DNA of 46,457 nt from Candidatus Nomurabacteria bacterium (GCA_943348815.1 CALQYT010000004.1:11617-58073), one strand, 5' to 3'; counted from the first letter of the stretch, positions 8,233 to 17,210 are shown. The notes: generated from the sequence alone by a model not told the origin. Translations and numbers: made by a program.

Positions 8233-8282
8233 TCGCGGTGGAACGATCCCGTTCCGCAACCTAGTGGCCCAAGGAGGCTCGC

Positions 8283-9251
8283 ATGACTGTGCTCGTCACA
8301 GGCGGCGCGGGCTTCATCGGAGCTCACGTCGTCAAAAAGCTACTCGCCAAAAAAGAAAAAGTGGTGGTGGTCGATGATCTCTCTAGCGGGTGGGCGGGTC
8401 GCATGCCTATCAACATCCCTTTCGAGATAGGCGATATTGCCGATACGGCTTTCTTACGGTCGGTCTTTCGACGGTACTCTATCTCGGCAGTGGTTCATCT
8501 CGCGGGTTCAATCTTGGTCGGAGACTCGATCAAGTATCCGTTGTTGTATCATCGGAACAATGTCGTCGCTTCGCACACGCTACTTACGGTGATGCTTGAG
8601 TTTGGAGTGAGGACGATCGTCTTCTCTTCTTCCGCGGCGGTGTATGGTGACCCAAGCCAGACACCGGTAACCGAAGAGGCCGACTTAAGGCCGGTCAATC
8701 CGTATGGGTGGAACAAGCTCACCACGGAAATGATGCTTCGGGACTATGCCAAGGCCTATGGGTTGCGATACGTGGCTTTGCGGTATTTCAATGCCGCTGG
8801 GCCTGGTTATCGGCGGAGGCCAGCTTCGCATCTTATCCCGCGGGCGGTGCACGCGGTGCTTGGGATCGAGCCATACTTTAGGCTCAATGGTGCGGACTAT
8901 CCAACTAGGGATGGCACCTGTGACCGCGACTACGTCCATGTGGAAGACCTCGCCGACGCACACTATGTGGCGTGGTGGTATCTGCTCAATGGGGGGACTA
9001 GCCTCGCGCTCAATTGCGGAGGAGGTAAACCCTATTCCAACTTGGAGGTGCTCCAAAAAATTAGGAGCATTTCCGGCGTTGACTTTCCGATCGAAATCGG
9101 TCCGCGCCGGCAAGGGGATCCAGCCAGCCTGGTTGCCCATATTGGGTTGATCCGCGAAACCTTAGGTTGGGTACCCAAACTTGGTCTTGAGACTATGATC
9201 GGAAACGAGCTCGAGTTCGCTCGCATGTACCTCAGTAAACCCACCGCTTAG
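8283..9251 (+). CDS. galE: UDP-glucose 4-epimerase (GalE-like)
   Basis: 322 residues. Rossmann motif GGAGFIG (residues 7-13), VVHLAGSILVGDS, SSSAAVYG, catalytic YGWNK, RYFNAAG and DRDYVHVEDLADAH are the GalE signatures; family length is about 330. It interconverts UDP-glucose and UDP-galactose using bound NAD, supplying the adjacent glycan genes. Unlike most genes here it has a strong SD (AAGGAGG) and a longer leader, and 6 of its 10 Phe codons are TTC, whereas murC has about 1 TTC in 18. This suggests different ancestry or high-expression selection. The stop codon lies within the loop of its own terminator. It could act on other UDP-hexoses. Confidence 0.85.
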   Translation: MTVLVTGGAGFIGAHVVKKLLAKKEKVVVVDDLSSGWAGRMPINIPFEIGDIADTAFLRSVFRRYSISAVVHLAGSILVGDSIKYPLLYHRNNVVASHTLLTVMLEFGVRTIVFSSSAAVYGDPSQTPVTEEADLRPVNPYGWNKLTTEMMLRDYAKAYGLRYVALRYFNAAGPGYRRRPASHLIPRAVHAVLGIEPYFRLNGADYPTRDGTCDRDYVHVEDLADAHYVAWWYLLNGGTSLALNCGGGKPYSNLEVLQKIRSISGVDFPIEIGPRRQGDPASLVAHIGLIRETLGWVPKLGLETMIGNELEFARMYLSKPTA

Positions 9252-9267
9252 ACGCGGTGGGTTTTTT
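9239..9267 (+). terminator. Intrinsic terminator of galE
   Basis: ACCCACCGC (9239-9247) pairs with GCGGTGGGT (9254-9262), followed by a T run to 9267. The galE stop TAG (9249-9251) lies in the 6-nt loop. Confidence 0.9.
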
Positions 9268-9274
9268 CTTTGTG

Positions 9275-9283
9275 TGCTAGGAT
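9275..9283 (+). promoter_or_regulatory. Extended -10 (TGC-TAGGAT), near-leaderless start at 9291
   Basis: The hexamer at 9278-9283 predicts +1 at 9290, one base before the folD ATG. Confidence 0.65.
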
Positions 9284-9290
9284 GTGCAAA

Positions 9291-10037
9291 ATGCTAGTCG
9301 ACGGCAAAAAAGTAGCCGAGGAGGTGCTAAAGGGGTTAGAAAGGGAGCGTAAGCACTTTGGCGCGCTCAAGCTCGGGCTTGTGATGGAGGGTGGCGACGC
9401 GGCAACCGAGTCGTTTGTCAAAATTAAATCGCGGATTGCGGAGCGTCTTAAAATTACAACCGCGCGCTACTCGCCGCAGGAAATGTCGAAGGCAATAAAA
9501 GAGTGCGACGGGATAATCGTGCAGCTGCCGATCGCACACGATGCCGAGTTGTTGGCCAAACTTCCTCCCGGGAAAGATATCGATGGACTTTCTAAAAAAC
9601 CAGTCGTGCGCCCGCCGGTCGCCGAAGCGATCTGCGAGATTTTTGACCGATGTAACATAGCGGCGCGCGGTAAGCATGCGGTGGTGGTCGGCGCGGGGCG
9701 TTTGGTGGGTGCACCGGCGGCCGAACTTTTGCGTGACTTGGGTGCCAAAGTTGAGGTAGTAACCGAGCACGACTCGCTCGAGCCGCTACACTTTGCCGAC
9801 ATTGTGGTGTTGGGTGCGGGCAAGCCCGGGCTCATTGAACCGGACATGTTGCACCGCGGGGTGGTGTTGATTGACGCGGGCACCAGCGAGCAGGGCGGCA
9901 AAGTCAAAGGCGATGCGCGGCCCTCCTGCGCCAATGTAGCCTCGGTCTTTACCCCCGTCCCGGGTGGGGTGGGCCCTATTGCAGTGGCGATGATTTTCAA
10001 AAATTTGTTCGTACTTGCAAGACGAAACAAGAAGTGA
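9291..10037 (+). CDS. folD: Methylene-THF dehydrogenase/cyclohydrolase, short form
   Basis: 248 residues, shorter than the usual 280-290. Recognisable family elements are ESFVKIKSR (corresponding to the catalytic Y-x3-K loop), IIVQLPIA, PPGKDIDG, GAGRLVGAP of the NADP Rossmann domain, VLIDAGTS and TPVPGGVGP near the C-terminus. The catalytic Lys is kept, but the conserved Tyr of the loop is Phe here. FolD interconverts 5,10-methylene-, methenyl- and 10-formyl-THF in the cytosol. Upstream in-frame TTG (9270) and ATG (9282) codons overlap the -10 element, so 9291 is the likely start. The Tyr-to-Phe change may weaken cyclohydrolase activity (inference). Confidence 0.85.
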   Translation: MLVDGKKVAEEVLKGLERERKHFGALKLGLVMEGGDAATESFVKIKSRIAERLKITTARYSPQEMSKAIKECDGIIVQLPIAHDAELLAKLPPGKDIDGLSKKPVVRPPVAEAICEIFDRCNIAARGKHAVVVGAGRLVGAPAAELLRDLGAKVEVVTEHDSLEPLHFADIVVLGAGKPGLIEPDMLHRGVVLIDAGTSEQGGKVKGDARPSCANVASVFTPVPGGVGPIAVAMIFKNLFVLARRNKK

Positions 10038-10049
10038 TTCTCTAAGGGC

Positions 10050-10736
10050 ATGGCGGCCTTCCTCAAAGACGGCACGATAGCCGACTTTCAGGCCTTTAAC
10101 CATGTCGTGTACGGTCGTATCGACGACCGCTATTACGCCACGTGGGATCTCCTCAACCAACAGCAGCGCTTTACGATGCGGGCGCTCAAGGGTATCCGCA
10201 AACGCGATACCGAGAAACTCAAACTCAATTTGCTAGTCTCAATGTCGTTTTTAATGGCGATTGCAAACCGCTTTCATATCAATGTTGAGGAAGAAATGTG
10301 GCGAAGATTCCCAACCCTTTGTTCTTATTGTGGTAAACATATTTGCGCGTGCAAAACTATCAAGCCCCGTAACCGTAAAGAGGTCGTGATTGATAATCGG
10401 TTGCGCCCCAAAAATATGCTGGGCTTTCAAAAAATGTTTGCAAAAATTTATCCGCCCGCAAAACGCACCTTGGCTGATGCGGGCGTGCACTTGGCCGAAG
10501 AAGCGGGAGAGGTGTCAGAGGCCATTCATAATTTTATTGGTCAACACAAAATGCGACAGCTCGAGGATATTAAACTTGAGATTGCCGATTATCTTTCGTG
10601 TCTGTTTGGTGTCGCCAATTCGGCAAAAATAAACGTTGCCGGAGAGCTTGCGCGCATGTTTAAAAACAATTGTCACGTCTGCCACAAAGCCCCGTGCACC
10701 TGCACCTTCGCCTCGGTCACCCGGTATAGGTCTTAA
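10050..10736 (+). CDS. Duplicated MazG-like NTP pyrophosphohydrolase with two zinc knuckles
   Basis: 228 residues made of two related halves. The C-terminal half keeps the MazG/all-alpha NTPase metal-binding signature: EEAGE (E150, E151, E154) and EIAD (E177, D180), followed by FGVANSAKINVAGELARMF and a Cys4 knuckle (C208, C211, C216, C218). The N-terminal half repeats the tail: KLNLLVSM, AIANRFHINVEEEMWRRF and a second Cys4 knuckle (C91, C94, C99, C101), but Glu and Asp of the ExxD motif are replaced by Asn and Val. It is therefore an internal duplication in which one copy lost its catalytic residues. The family hydrolyses (d)NTPs, often as house-cleaning. It starts 12 nt after folD and is convergent with the next gene. 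Confidence 0.75.
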   Translation: MAAFLKDGTIADFQAFNHVVYGRIDDRYYATWDLLNQQQRFTMRALKGIRKRDTEKLKLNLLVSMSFLMAIANRFHINVEEEMWRRFPTLCSYCGKHICACKTIKPRNRKEVVIDNRLRPKNMLGFQKMFAKIYPPAKRTLADAGVHLAEEAGEVSEAIHNFIGQHKMRQLEDIKLEIADYLSCLFGVANSAKINVAGELARMFKNNCHVCHKAPCTCTFASVTRYRS

Positions 10737-10744
10737 AATTAAAA

Positions 10745-10773
10745 CACCCCAAGCGGTGGTTACCGCTCGGGGC
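10745..10773 (-). terminator. Intrinsic terminator between convergent genes
   Basis: CCCC and AGCGGT (10747-10757) pair with ACCGCT and GGGG (10762-10772). Read on the minus strand a T-rich run follows (complement of 10735-10745), so it mainly serves the minus-strand gene. Confidence 0.7.
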
Positions 10774-10792
10774 TTTAGATATCTGCGCCGAT

Positions 10793-11350
10793 TTACTTTT
10801 TCTCGAGCAACTGGTCGGCGAGCGCAATAAGCGCTATTTTTATGTTGTGGTCGATTTCCACACCCGAGCTTATCAATTCGTCGAGCAGGGGAATGAATGC
10901 GACGATCACGCCAGTCACCTTCGTCTTCAAGTGGTTGTAGAGACGCTCAAGGACCCAACCGTTGGGTTCTTGCTCAAGCGCCGCCTTGAAGATGCTGACC
11001 TGGTCAGCGACCGGGATCTTCTGATACGCAGCGAAGAGCCGATTCCACAGGTCGCCGTTATCCGTGAGCACCCGTCCGTTCTGCTCCTTAAACTCGAGGT
11101 CGAAGATTTCGAGGAGAACCAAAGCGTCGATCTTGTCGTCACCGATCTCGTTGAGATAGGGCTCAATTACAGCCCCCTCGATTTCCTCATAGGGGTAATT
11201 GCCTTCAAGCGGCTGGCCGTCTTGATGTAGCTTAAGCCAATCAGCAAAACGCTCGGCAAGTGGTGCGCCTGTGTAAACGCGCACAAACGCCGAAAGCGCT
11301 GCTTCATCTGTGTCGGTGATCGCTCGGGACACGTCGTCGTAGCGGGGCAT
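10793..11350 (-). CDS. Hypothetical acidic helical protein with strong SD
   Basis: 185 residues, mostly predicted alpha-helical and acidic, with no membrane segment or recognisable motif. The second half reads like paired helices (IFKAALEQEPNGWVLERLYNHL, ALIALADQLLEKK). I do not recognise a family. It has a very strong SD (AAAGGAGG, complement of 11356-11363) five bases from the ATG, and 4 of 7 Phe codons are TTC. These traits set it apart from the leaderless genes around it. It lies between folD/MazG and secD on the opposite strand, with its own promoter and terminator, so it is an independent unit. Confidence 0.65.
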   Translation of the reverse strand: MPRYDDVSRAITDTDEAALSAFVRVYTGAPLAERFADWLKLHQDGQPLEGNYPYEEIEGAVIEPYLNEIGDDKIDALVLLEIFDLEFKEQNGRVLTDNGDLWNRLFAAYQKIPVADQVSIFKAALEQEPNGWVLERLYNHLKTKVTGVIVAFIPLLDELISSGVEIDHNIKIALIALADQLLEKK

Positions 11351-11384
11351 GATGTCCTCCTTTCCCGCTGGAACTTTCGTGACA

Positions 11385-11412
11385 TTTATATCACGATTTT
11401 TAAAAATGGCAA
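11385..11412 (-). promoter_or_regulatory. Promoter for the SD-bearing hypothetical gene
   Basis: On the minus strand, TTGCCA (complement of 11407-11412), a 16-bp spacer and TGA-TATAAA (complement of 11385-11390). The predicted leader is about 28 nt and carries the SD. Confidence 0.65.
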
Positions 11413-11435
11413 CTGCTGCAAAAAGGGCAAAATTT

Positions 11436-11444
11436 TGTTATGGT
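11436..11444 (+). promoter_or_regulatory. Extended -10 (TGT-TATGGT), near-leaderless start at 11452
   Basis: The hexamer at 11439-11444 predicts +1 at 11451, one base before the secD ATG at 11452. It contains the upstream in-frame ATG (11440), which is therefore unlikely to be used. Confidence 0.65.
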
Positions 11445-11451
11445 TGAGCGC

Positions 11452-12798
11452 ATGTTTGCCATACGGTATTGGGCGGTGGTTGTTTTGATTGCGGCGGCGG
11501 CCATAGGCTTTTTTGTATATGCCACCACTGGTTCGACAGGCTCACCACAAGCGGGGCAGGGTCGCTTTGACTTTAAACTCGGGCTCGACCTCTCGGGCGG
11601 CACACATCTGGTTTACACGGTGGACTCCAGCAAGGTCGCCAAGGCTGACATCGCCGATGCGCTTACGTCGCTGAGGCAAGTGATAGAGCGCCGCGTCAAC
11701 GCCTTTGGGGTTGGCGAGCCGGTAGTGCAGGTTGAGCAGGGCGGCGCCTTGGGTAATGGCCAGTATCGATTGGTGGTTGAGCTCCCGGGCGTTACCGACA
11801 CACAAGAGGCAATCAAGCGCATTGGTGAGACGCCGGTATTGGAATTTAAATTAGTAAAAAAAGGTCAAGAACAAAATCTCACCGACACCACGGGCAATGC
11901 TATTGCAACTTCGTTTGAAGACACCGGATTGACCGGAAAATATTTGACGCGCGCGACGCTCCAATTTGGCAACGGTTCGACCCAGAGTTTACAGCAACCG
12001 GTGGTGCGCGTTGACTTTAATAGTCAGGGTGCGCAACTCTTTGGCGACATCACGTCTAAAAACACGGGCCGACTTTTGGGCATCTTCCTCGACAATCGTT
12101 TGATTTCCGCGCCGGTGATCCAAGAAAAAATTACTGATGGCACGGCTATAATTTCGGGTAATTTTACCGCCGATGTGGCGCGCGAGATGGTGCGCAACCT
12201 TAACCTCGGCGCCTTGCCTCTCCCGATCGCGCTCGAAAACACGCAAACCATCGGCGCAACGCTCGGCCAAGATGCGCTGCACGCGGGAGTCTATGCGGGC
12301 ATTATTGGTTTTATCCTCCTTTCTATATTTATGATCCTCTGGTACCGCTTGCCGGGTGTTGTGGCGGTAGTCTCGCTCTTAATCTACGTCGTGTTGATGC
12401 TCGCACTCTTTAAACTCATCCCCGTGGTGCTTACGGCGGCCGGTATCGCAGGCTTTATCCTTTCGGTCGGTTTGGCGGTAGATGCCAACGTGCTGATTGC
12501 CGAGCGTATAAAAGAGGAGTTAGCAGCGGGCAACAAAGCGCAGCATGCAATCCGCGAGGGTTTTGCCCGCGCGTGGTTGGCGATCCGCGACTCCAACATT
12601 GCGCACATTATCGCGGCAGTAATCTTGTTTTGGTTTTCAACTTCGCTCATCAAAGGTTTTGCCTTGGTGTTTGGACTTGGAGTATTAATTTCGATGCTCT
12701 CGGCTATCACCATATCGCGCACGTTCTTGCTGGCGCTCGGGCTTAACACGGAGTCGAAGGTTGGACGCTTCTTAATGCGCTCAGGACTCAACAAATAG
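11452..12798 (+). CDS. secD: Protein translocase subunit SecD
   Basis: 448 residues. After one N-terminal membrane helix comes LGLDLSGGTHL (about residues 43-53), the SecD/SecF signature, then the P1 periplasmic region with RRVNAFGVGEPVVQ and LPGVTDTQEAIKRIG. The C-terminal part has five further helices with GFILSVGLAVDANVLIAERI, whose Asp lies in the proton path. SecDF uses proton motive force to pull secreted proteins through SecYEG. The P1 domain is short compared with E. coli, as in Gram-positive types. secF follows after an intervening gene encoding an exported protein. The start was chosen from the promoter position. Confidence 0.93.
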   Translation: MFAIRYWAVVVLIAAAAIGFFVYATTGSTGSPQAGQGRFDFKLGLDLSGGTHLVYTVDSSKVAKADIADALTSLRQVIERRVNAFGVGEPVVQVEQGGALGNGQYRLVVELPGVTDTQEAIKRIGETPVLEFKLVKKGQEQNLTDTTGNAIATSFEDTGLTGKYLTRATLQFGNGSTQSLQQPVVRVDFNSQGAQLFGDITSKNTGRLLGIFLDNRLISAPVIQEKITDGTAIISGNFTADVAREMVRNLNLGALPLPIALENTQTIGATLGQDALHAGVYAGIIGFILLSIFMILWYRLPGVVAVVSLLIYVVLMLALFKLIPVVLTAAGIAGFILSVGLAVDANVLIAERIKEELAAGNKAQHAIREGFARAWLAIRDSNIAHIIAAVILFWFSTSLIKGFALVFGLGVLISMLSAITISRTFLLALGLNTESKVGRFLMRSGLNK

Positions 12799-12800
12799 TC

Positions 12801-13454
12801 ATGCACGTTTTTTCTTACAGACTAGCACTTGGGTTGGCGGGCATTGCACTGGCGGCGCCCTTGTTTACACAAGCAAGCTTACCCATACTTGATATGTGCG
12901 GCTCGCCGGTTGAGGTAGGTGGAAAGTACTACGTATTTGGAGCAACTGAGCGATATAAAATTGGTGAGCTAGACTTGCCTCCGGAGATTCGGATCTCAAA
13001 CAATGGTACGACGGATATCCTTGTTGCGTATGGAACCAACGGTCCACATAGTAAGCCGGTCATACTTGAGACCACGATGGGGAGATACAAACTGACGAGC
13101 GAATATATCGAAGGCAAGGGAAATTTCACTAAGTTTAAATGGGATTCTCAAACGCAAACTTGGATACCTCAAGACGAAAATAGTATAGGTGGGTATACGG
13201 CAATCCCTTTGCAATACATAGTAGGTGTGCCCACGGAAAAACCTCAAAAAACGGTTGGGACTACGACAACACAATTTGTTATAAAGGCGCTTTATGGAGA
13301 CAAACCTATAGAGATACACGGAAGCCGAGAAGTTGTAGGGGCAATGCGCATGTGTACTGACGAAGAAAAAATCCAGCACGATCAAATTGCTGCAATGTCC
13401 AAGCCCTCATTTTTGGGTAAGGTATTCGCTTGGTTTTTTAATTTCTTTAAATAA
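12801..13454 (+). CDS. Exported protein encoded between secD and secF
   Basis: 217 residues. A Sec-type signal peptide (about residues 1-25, ending near TQAS) is followed by a beta-rich extracytoplasmic domain and an aromatic, amphipathic C-terminal tail (FLGKVFAWFFNFFK) that could lie on the membrane surface. Two Cys (in DMCGSP and MRMCTDEE) may form a disulfide. No family is recognised. It starts 2 nt after secD and ends 6 nt before secF, so all three are probably one transcript. It is more A+T-rich than both neighbours. The placement suggests a SecDF accessory or simply a passenger; neither is proven. Confidence 0.7.
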   Translation: MHVFSYRLALGLAGIALAAPLFTQASLPILDMCGSPVEVGGKYYVFGATERYKIGELDLPPEIRISNNGTTDILVAYGTNGPHSKPVILETTMGRYKLTSEYIEGKGNFTKFKWDSQTQTWIPQDENSIGGYTAIPLQYIVGVPTEKPQKTVGTTTTQFVIKALYGDKPIEIHGSREVVGAMRMCTDEEKIQHDQIAAMSKPSFLGKVFAWFFNFFK

Positions 13455-13460
13455 AAGACT

Positions 13461-14360
13461 ATGAACATCTCTAAAAATTTAAATTACTTTTTTATTCTCC
13501 CGGCGGTGCTCAGCATTGCTGCAGTTATTGCACTGCTGGTCTGGGGACTTAAGCCGGGTATCGACCTCTCGGGCGGCTCGCTCTTGCAGGCGACTTTTTC
13601 TGGAAGTCGTCCCGACTCCACTGCCGTCCAGGCAGTGTTGGGGGGATTGAATCTCGGCGAAGTGCGCGTGCAGCCTGCCGACACGAGTAGCTACATCATC
13701 CGCACGCGCGCGCTGAGCGAGCAGGAGCACCAGGCGGCCAACCAGGCGCTCGCAAAACTTGGCACCGTGCACGAAGATCAGTTTACGACCGTTGGTCCGA
13801 CCATCGGCGCAGAACTTTTGCAAAAAGCATGGATCGCGATCGTGTTGGTGGTCCTTTGCATCATTGCGTTTATTGCCTTTGCCTTCCGCGGTGTTTCTAA
13901 ACCGGTCGCGTCGTGGAAATATGGTGTGGTAGTTATTGTGACGCTGCTGCACGACATACTGGTCCCGGCAGGATTTTTTGCCGTCTTTGCACATTTTGTA
14001 GGTGCCGAAGTTGATTCGCTCTTTATTCTTGCCCTCCTCACGATTCTTGGTATCTCGATCAACGACACTATTGTGGTGTTGGACCGCATCCGCGAAAACC
14101 TCGGCTACAACCACGAGCACAGCAAGCGCGAGGAGTTTGACCAAGTGGTGGGCCGCAGCATCATGCAAACGCTCGCGCGCTCTATCAACACTTCGGTAAC
14201 GGTAGTCATCGTGCTCGCGGCGCTCTACTTTATGGGGCCTGAAACCACTAAAAACCTTGCACTCATGCTCATTGTCGGTATGATCGCGGGCACCTACTCA
14301 TCGATCTTCCTCGCGAGCCCATTGTTGGTACTCTGGCAGCGCTGGTCTGGGCAAAAATAA
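13461..14360 (+). CDS. secF: Protein translocase subunit SecF
   Basis: 299 residues with six membrane helices. GIDLSGGSLLQ (about 33-43) is the shared SecD/SecF motif; TVGPTIGAELLQKAW precedes helix 2, and LTILGISINDTIVVLDRIREN is the conserved helix 4-5 signature. It is the SecD partner in proton-driven late-stage protein export across the cytoplasmic membrane. Transcribed with secD and the gene between them; the next gene begins 2 nt after its stop. Confidence 0.93.
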   Translation: MNISKNLNYFFILPAVLSIAAVIALLVWGLKPGIDLSGGSLLQATFSGSRPDSTAVQAVLGGLNLGEVRVQPADTSSYIIRTRALSEQEHQAANQALAKLGTVHEDQFTTVGPTIGAELLQKAWIAIVLVVLCIIAFIAFAFRGVSKPVASWKYGVVVIVTLLHDILVPAGFFAVFAHFVGAEVDSLFILALLTILGISINDTIVVLDRIRENLGYNHEHSKREEFDQVVGRSIMQTLARSINTSVTVVIVLAALYFMGPETTKNLALMLIVGMIAGTYSSIFLASPLLVLWQRWSGQK

Positions 14361-14362
14361 TA

Positions 14363-14917
14363 ATGATCATCGGCATTACCGGCACTTTGGGCGCAGGTAA
14401 GGGCACGGTGGTCGAGTATTTGAAAGGGAAGGGCTTTAAACATTTTGCGGTTTCAGATACTTTTTTGGTAAGCGAGGCACGTCGGCGGGGTCTTGAGCCA
14501 ACCCGCGTGGTGCGGCGCGATATCGCAAATGAGTTTCGTGCAAAAGGCCCGACCAAATTACAGGAAGCAGTGTATGAAATGGCACGGCCGGCGATCGAGG
14601 CAAAAGAAAATGTAATTATCGAACCCCAACATACGGCAGGGGAGGTTGGGTTTATCCAGTCGCTTGGAGGTGTCGAACTTTCAGTGGATGCTGATTTAGA
14701 AATTCGCTACCAACGAATTCAGAAGCGTGGCAGCAGCAAAGATAATGTAACGTTCGAGGAGTTTAAAAAAGAACAGGAATTTGAAATGTCACAGACTGAC
14801 CCAAATATGAATAATCTTGGCGCGGCCATTGCTAAGGCTGACTATCATTTGACCAACAACGGCAATCAAGAAGAACTATTTGCCCAGGTCGAAAAGGCCC
14901 TAGAAAACAGGGGATAA
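14363..14917 (+). CDS. P-loop nucleotide kinase-like protein
   Basis: 184 residues. Walker A GTLGAGKGT is at residues 7-15. A small-molecule kinase layout follows: a SDTFLVSEARRRG segment, a RRDIANEFR segment and an Arg-rich lid (RYQRIQKRG near 110-120). It belongs to the adenylate/cytidylate/dephospho-CoA kinase-like AAA_18 group, closest in pattern to dephospho-CoA kinase, but I cannot assign the substrate. The C-terminal part is charged. Its end runs into a tract of G runs just upstream of the rRNA promoter. Confidence 0.7.
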   Translation: MIIGITGTLGAGKGTVVEYLKGKGFKHFAVSDTFLVSEARRRGLEPTRVVRRDIANEFRAKGPTKLQEAVYEMARPAIEAKENVIIEPQHTAGEVGFIQSLGGVELSVDADLEIRYQRIQKRGSSKDNVTFEEFKKEQEFEMSQTDPNMNNLGAAIAKADYHLTNNGNQEELFAQVEKALENRG

Positions 14918-14957
14918 CCCTGGGGAAAAACAGGGGGTAAAAGGGGGATAAACGGGG
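14910..14957 (+). other. Five-run G tract, potential G-quadruplex upstream of the rRNA promoter
   Basis: G runs of four or five occur at 14910-14913, 14922-14925, 14933-14937, 14943-14947 and 14954-14957, separated by loops of 5-8 nt. This satisfies the usual four-run quadruplex pattern. It begins at the 3' end of the kinase gene and ends about 25 bp before the -35 box of the rRNA promoter. Confidence 0.6.
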
Positions 14958-14982
14958 CCCTAGCTGAGCCGTATTTCTTCAT

Positions 14983-15010
14983 TTGACATACGGGGTTGGT
15001 CGTATATACT
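14983..15010 (+). promoter_or_regulatory. rRNA promoter P1
   Basis: A consensus TTGACA (14983-14988), 16-bp spacer and TATACT (15005-15010). It is one of only three clear TTGACA boxes correctly spaced in the window. Expected +1 is near 15017, about 200 nt before the 16S start. Confidence 0.8.
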
Positions 15011-15034
15011 GTCCCTAACTGTCGGGTCGTGGGA

Positions 15035-15086
15035 TTCTTTCTTTAACCAAAGAAGAAACCCCCGCTGCTTGGCGGGTTTGTTTTTT
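15035..15086 (+). promoter_or_regulatory. Terminator-like hairpin in the 16S leader (possible attenuator), with boxA-like sequence
   Basis: CCCGC (15061-15065) pairs with GCGGG (15072-15076), extended by AAA/TTT pairs across a bulge, and a run of six T follows (15081-15086). A second stem (TTCTTT 15035-15040 with AAAGAA 15049-15054) lies just before it and contains CTTTAAC, resembling a boxA antitermination element. Inference: an attenuator or a processing signal. Confidence 0.45.
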
Positions 15087-15113
15087 GACATAAGAATAGA
15101 TAGTGAGCATAAA
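15085..15113 (+). promoter_or_regulatory. Possible second rRNA promoter P2
   Basis: TTGACA (15085-15090), 17-bp spacer and a weaker -10 CATAAA (15108-15113). It overlaps the end of the leader terminator T run, so it would bypass the hairpin. Two further hairpins (GGTTCGCC/GGCGAACC and CAAGAAAAAG/CTTTTTCTTG) lie between it and 16S. Confidence 0.45.
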
Positions 15114-15219
15114 GAAACACAACTTGTTCAATCAGGTTCGCCTCCACAGGCGAACCGGCAAGAAAAAGCACCTCTTTTTCTTGTTCCGTTCATCAATCGA
15201 GCAAAAGAGCATTAACTCT

Positions 15220-16682
<1,463 letters not shown>

Positions 16683-17051
16683 TGAAATGCGTTTCTGTAT
16701 CTCGTACGAGTACAGAAACTGAATCGGCGATCGTCCCTCCGGAGCGAAAGCTCCGTTCGGGATGGCGAGATAGTACTATTGCTAAATTGTACTCGGTAAT
16801 TGGTTAGATATCGTCATAACCCTCGATGATTCATAGAGTACCCTTTGTTGAGTATACGAAGGTGGAAAATGGATCTTGGTCGCCGTCGCCGAAAGGCTAT
16901 GGCGGACTAAAAACGGAACAAGAAAAAGGTGTGTTTTTTAAGTCCCGACGTAAAGTCGGGATCCCGACCGAAGCGTCGGGGCTCACAAGCAGAGAGGCCC
17001 AACGAAAGAAGGGTGTTTTTGTCGTGCGTGCGTGGCTTTTTTATAAAAATG
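16683..17051 (+). other. Spacer after 16S with hairpins; no gene supported
   Basis: It holds a hairpin at 16691-16719 (GTTTCTGTA with TACAGAAAC) and another at 16732-16764 (CGTCCC with GGGATG around CGGAGC-GAAA-GCTCCG). Palindromic repeats lie at 16885-16981. CTCGATGAT (16822-16830) can pair, with one bulge, with ATCAATCGAG (15192-15201) upstream of 16S, possibly a pre-16S processing stem. A 77-codon frame at 16826-17059 crosses the repeats and has no good start. Confidence 0.5.
16885..16981. repeat. Palindromic repeat cluster (REP-like)
   Basis: An imperfect GTCGCC...GGCGGAC palindrome around GCC-GAAA-GGC (16885-16907) is followed by two tandem hairpins: TCCCGAC-GTAAA-GTCGGGA (16943-16961) and TCCCGAC-CGAAGC-GTCGGGG (16962-16981). 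The CCCGAC motif also opens the window-start terminator. Such units resemble intergenic REP-type repeats; family size needs the genome. Confidence 0.55.
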
Positions 17052-17060
17052 TGTTATGAT
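17052..17060 (+). promoter_or_regulatory. Extended -10 (TGT-TATGAT) for the small SD-bearing ORFs
   Basis: Hexamer at 17055-17060 predicts +1 near 17067 and a leader of about 27 nt before the GTG at 17094, with SD AGGGGAG at 17081-17087. Confidence 0.6.
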
Positions 17061-17093
17061 GTTTGGGACGATCAATCAACAGGGGAGACCGTC

Positions 17094-17210
17094 GTGAAGT
17101 TCCTCGCAGGACTCTATATGGCGTTCGTCGTCTTTCCGCGGATGTTGGTGCGGCAAGAGTTGCACCGTCGCGGCTATGCGGTGGATATGCGGAAGCTGGA
17201 CGGCGACTGA
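17094..17210 (+). CDS. Small ORF, 38 residues, SD-preceded
   Basis: GTG start preceded at 6 nt by AGGGGAG. The product has a hydrophobic first half (FLAGLYMAFVVFP) and a basic/acidic second half (RQELHRRGYAVDMRKLDGD), so it could be a small membrane-associated peptide. Its stop overlaps the next start (TGATG), indicating translational coupling. Phe codons are mostly TTC. No family is recognised. The promoter, SD, coupled second ORF and terminator together support a real small operon. Confidence 0.5.
   Translation: MKFLAGLYMAFVVFPRMLVRQELHRRGYAVDMRKLDGD

Noticed and set aside
13479-14168. 229-codon minus-strand frame opposite secF
   Set aside because: Mirror frame of a strongly conserved secF; its own product has no recognisable motif and an odd amino acid mix.
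16736-16740. CCTCC downstream of 16S as a displaced anti-SD
   Set aside because: It is about 65 nt past helix 45 and paired within a local hairpin (16732-16764); a mature 3' end there is not supported by the sequence.
16826-17059. 77-codon reading frame after 16S
   Set aside because: It crosses palindromic repeats, has no SD or leaderless -10 in the right place, and its codons are not like those of the real genes.
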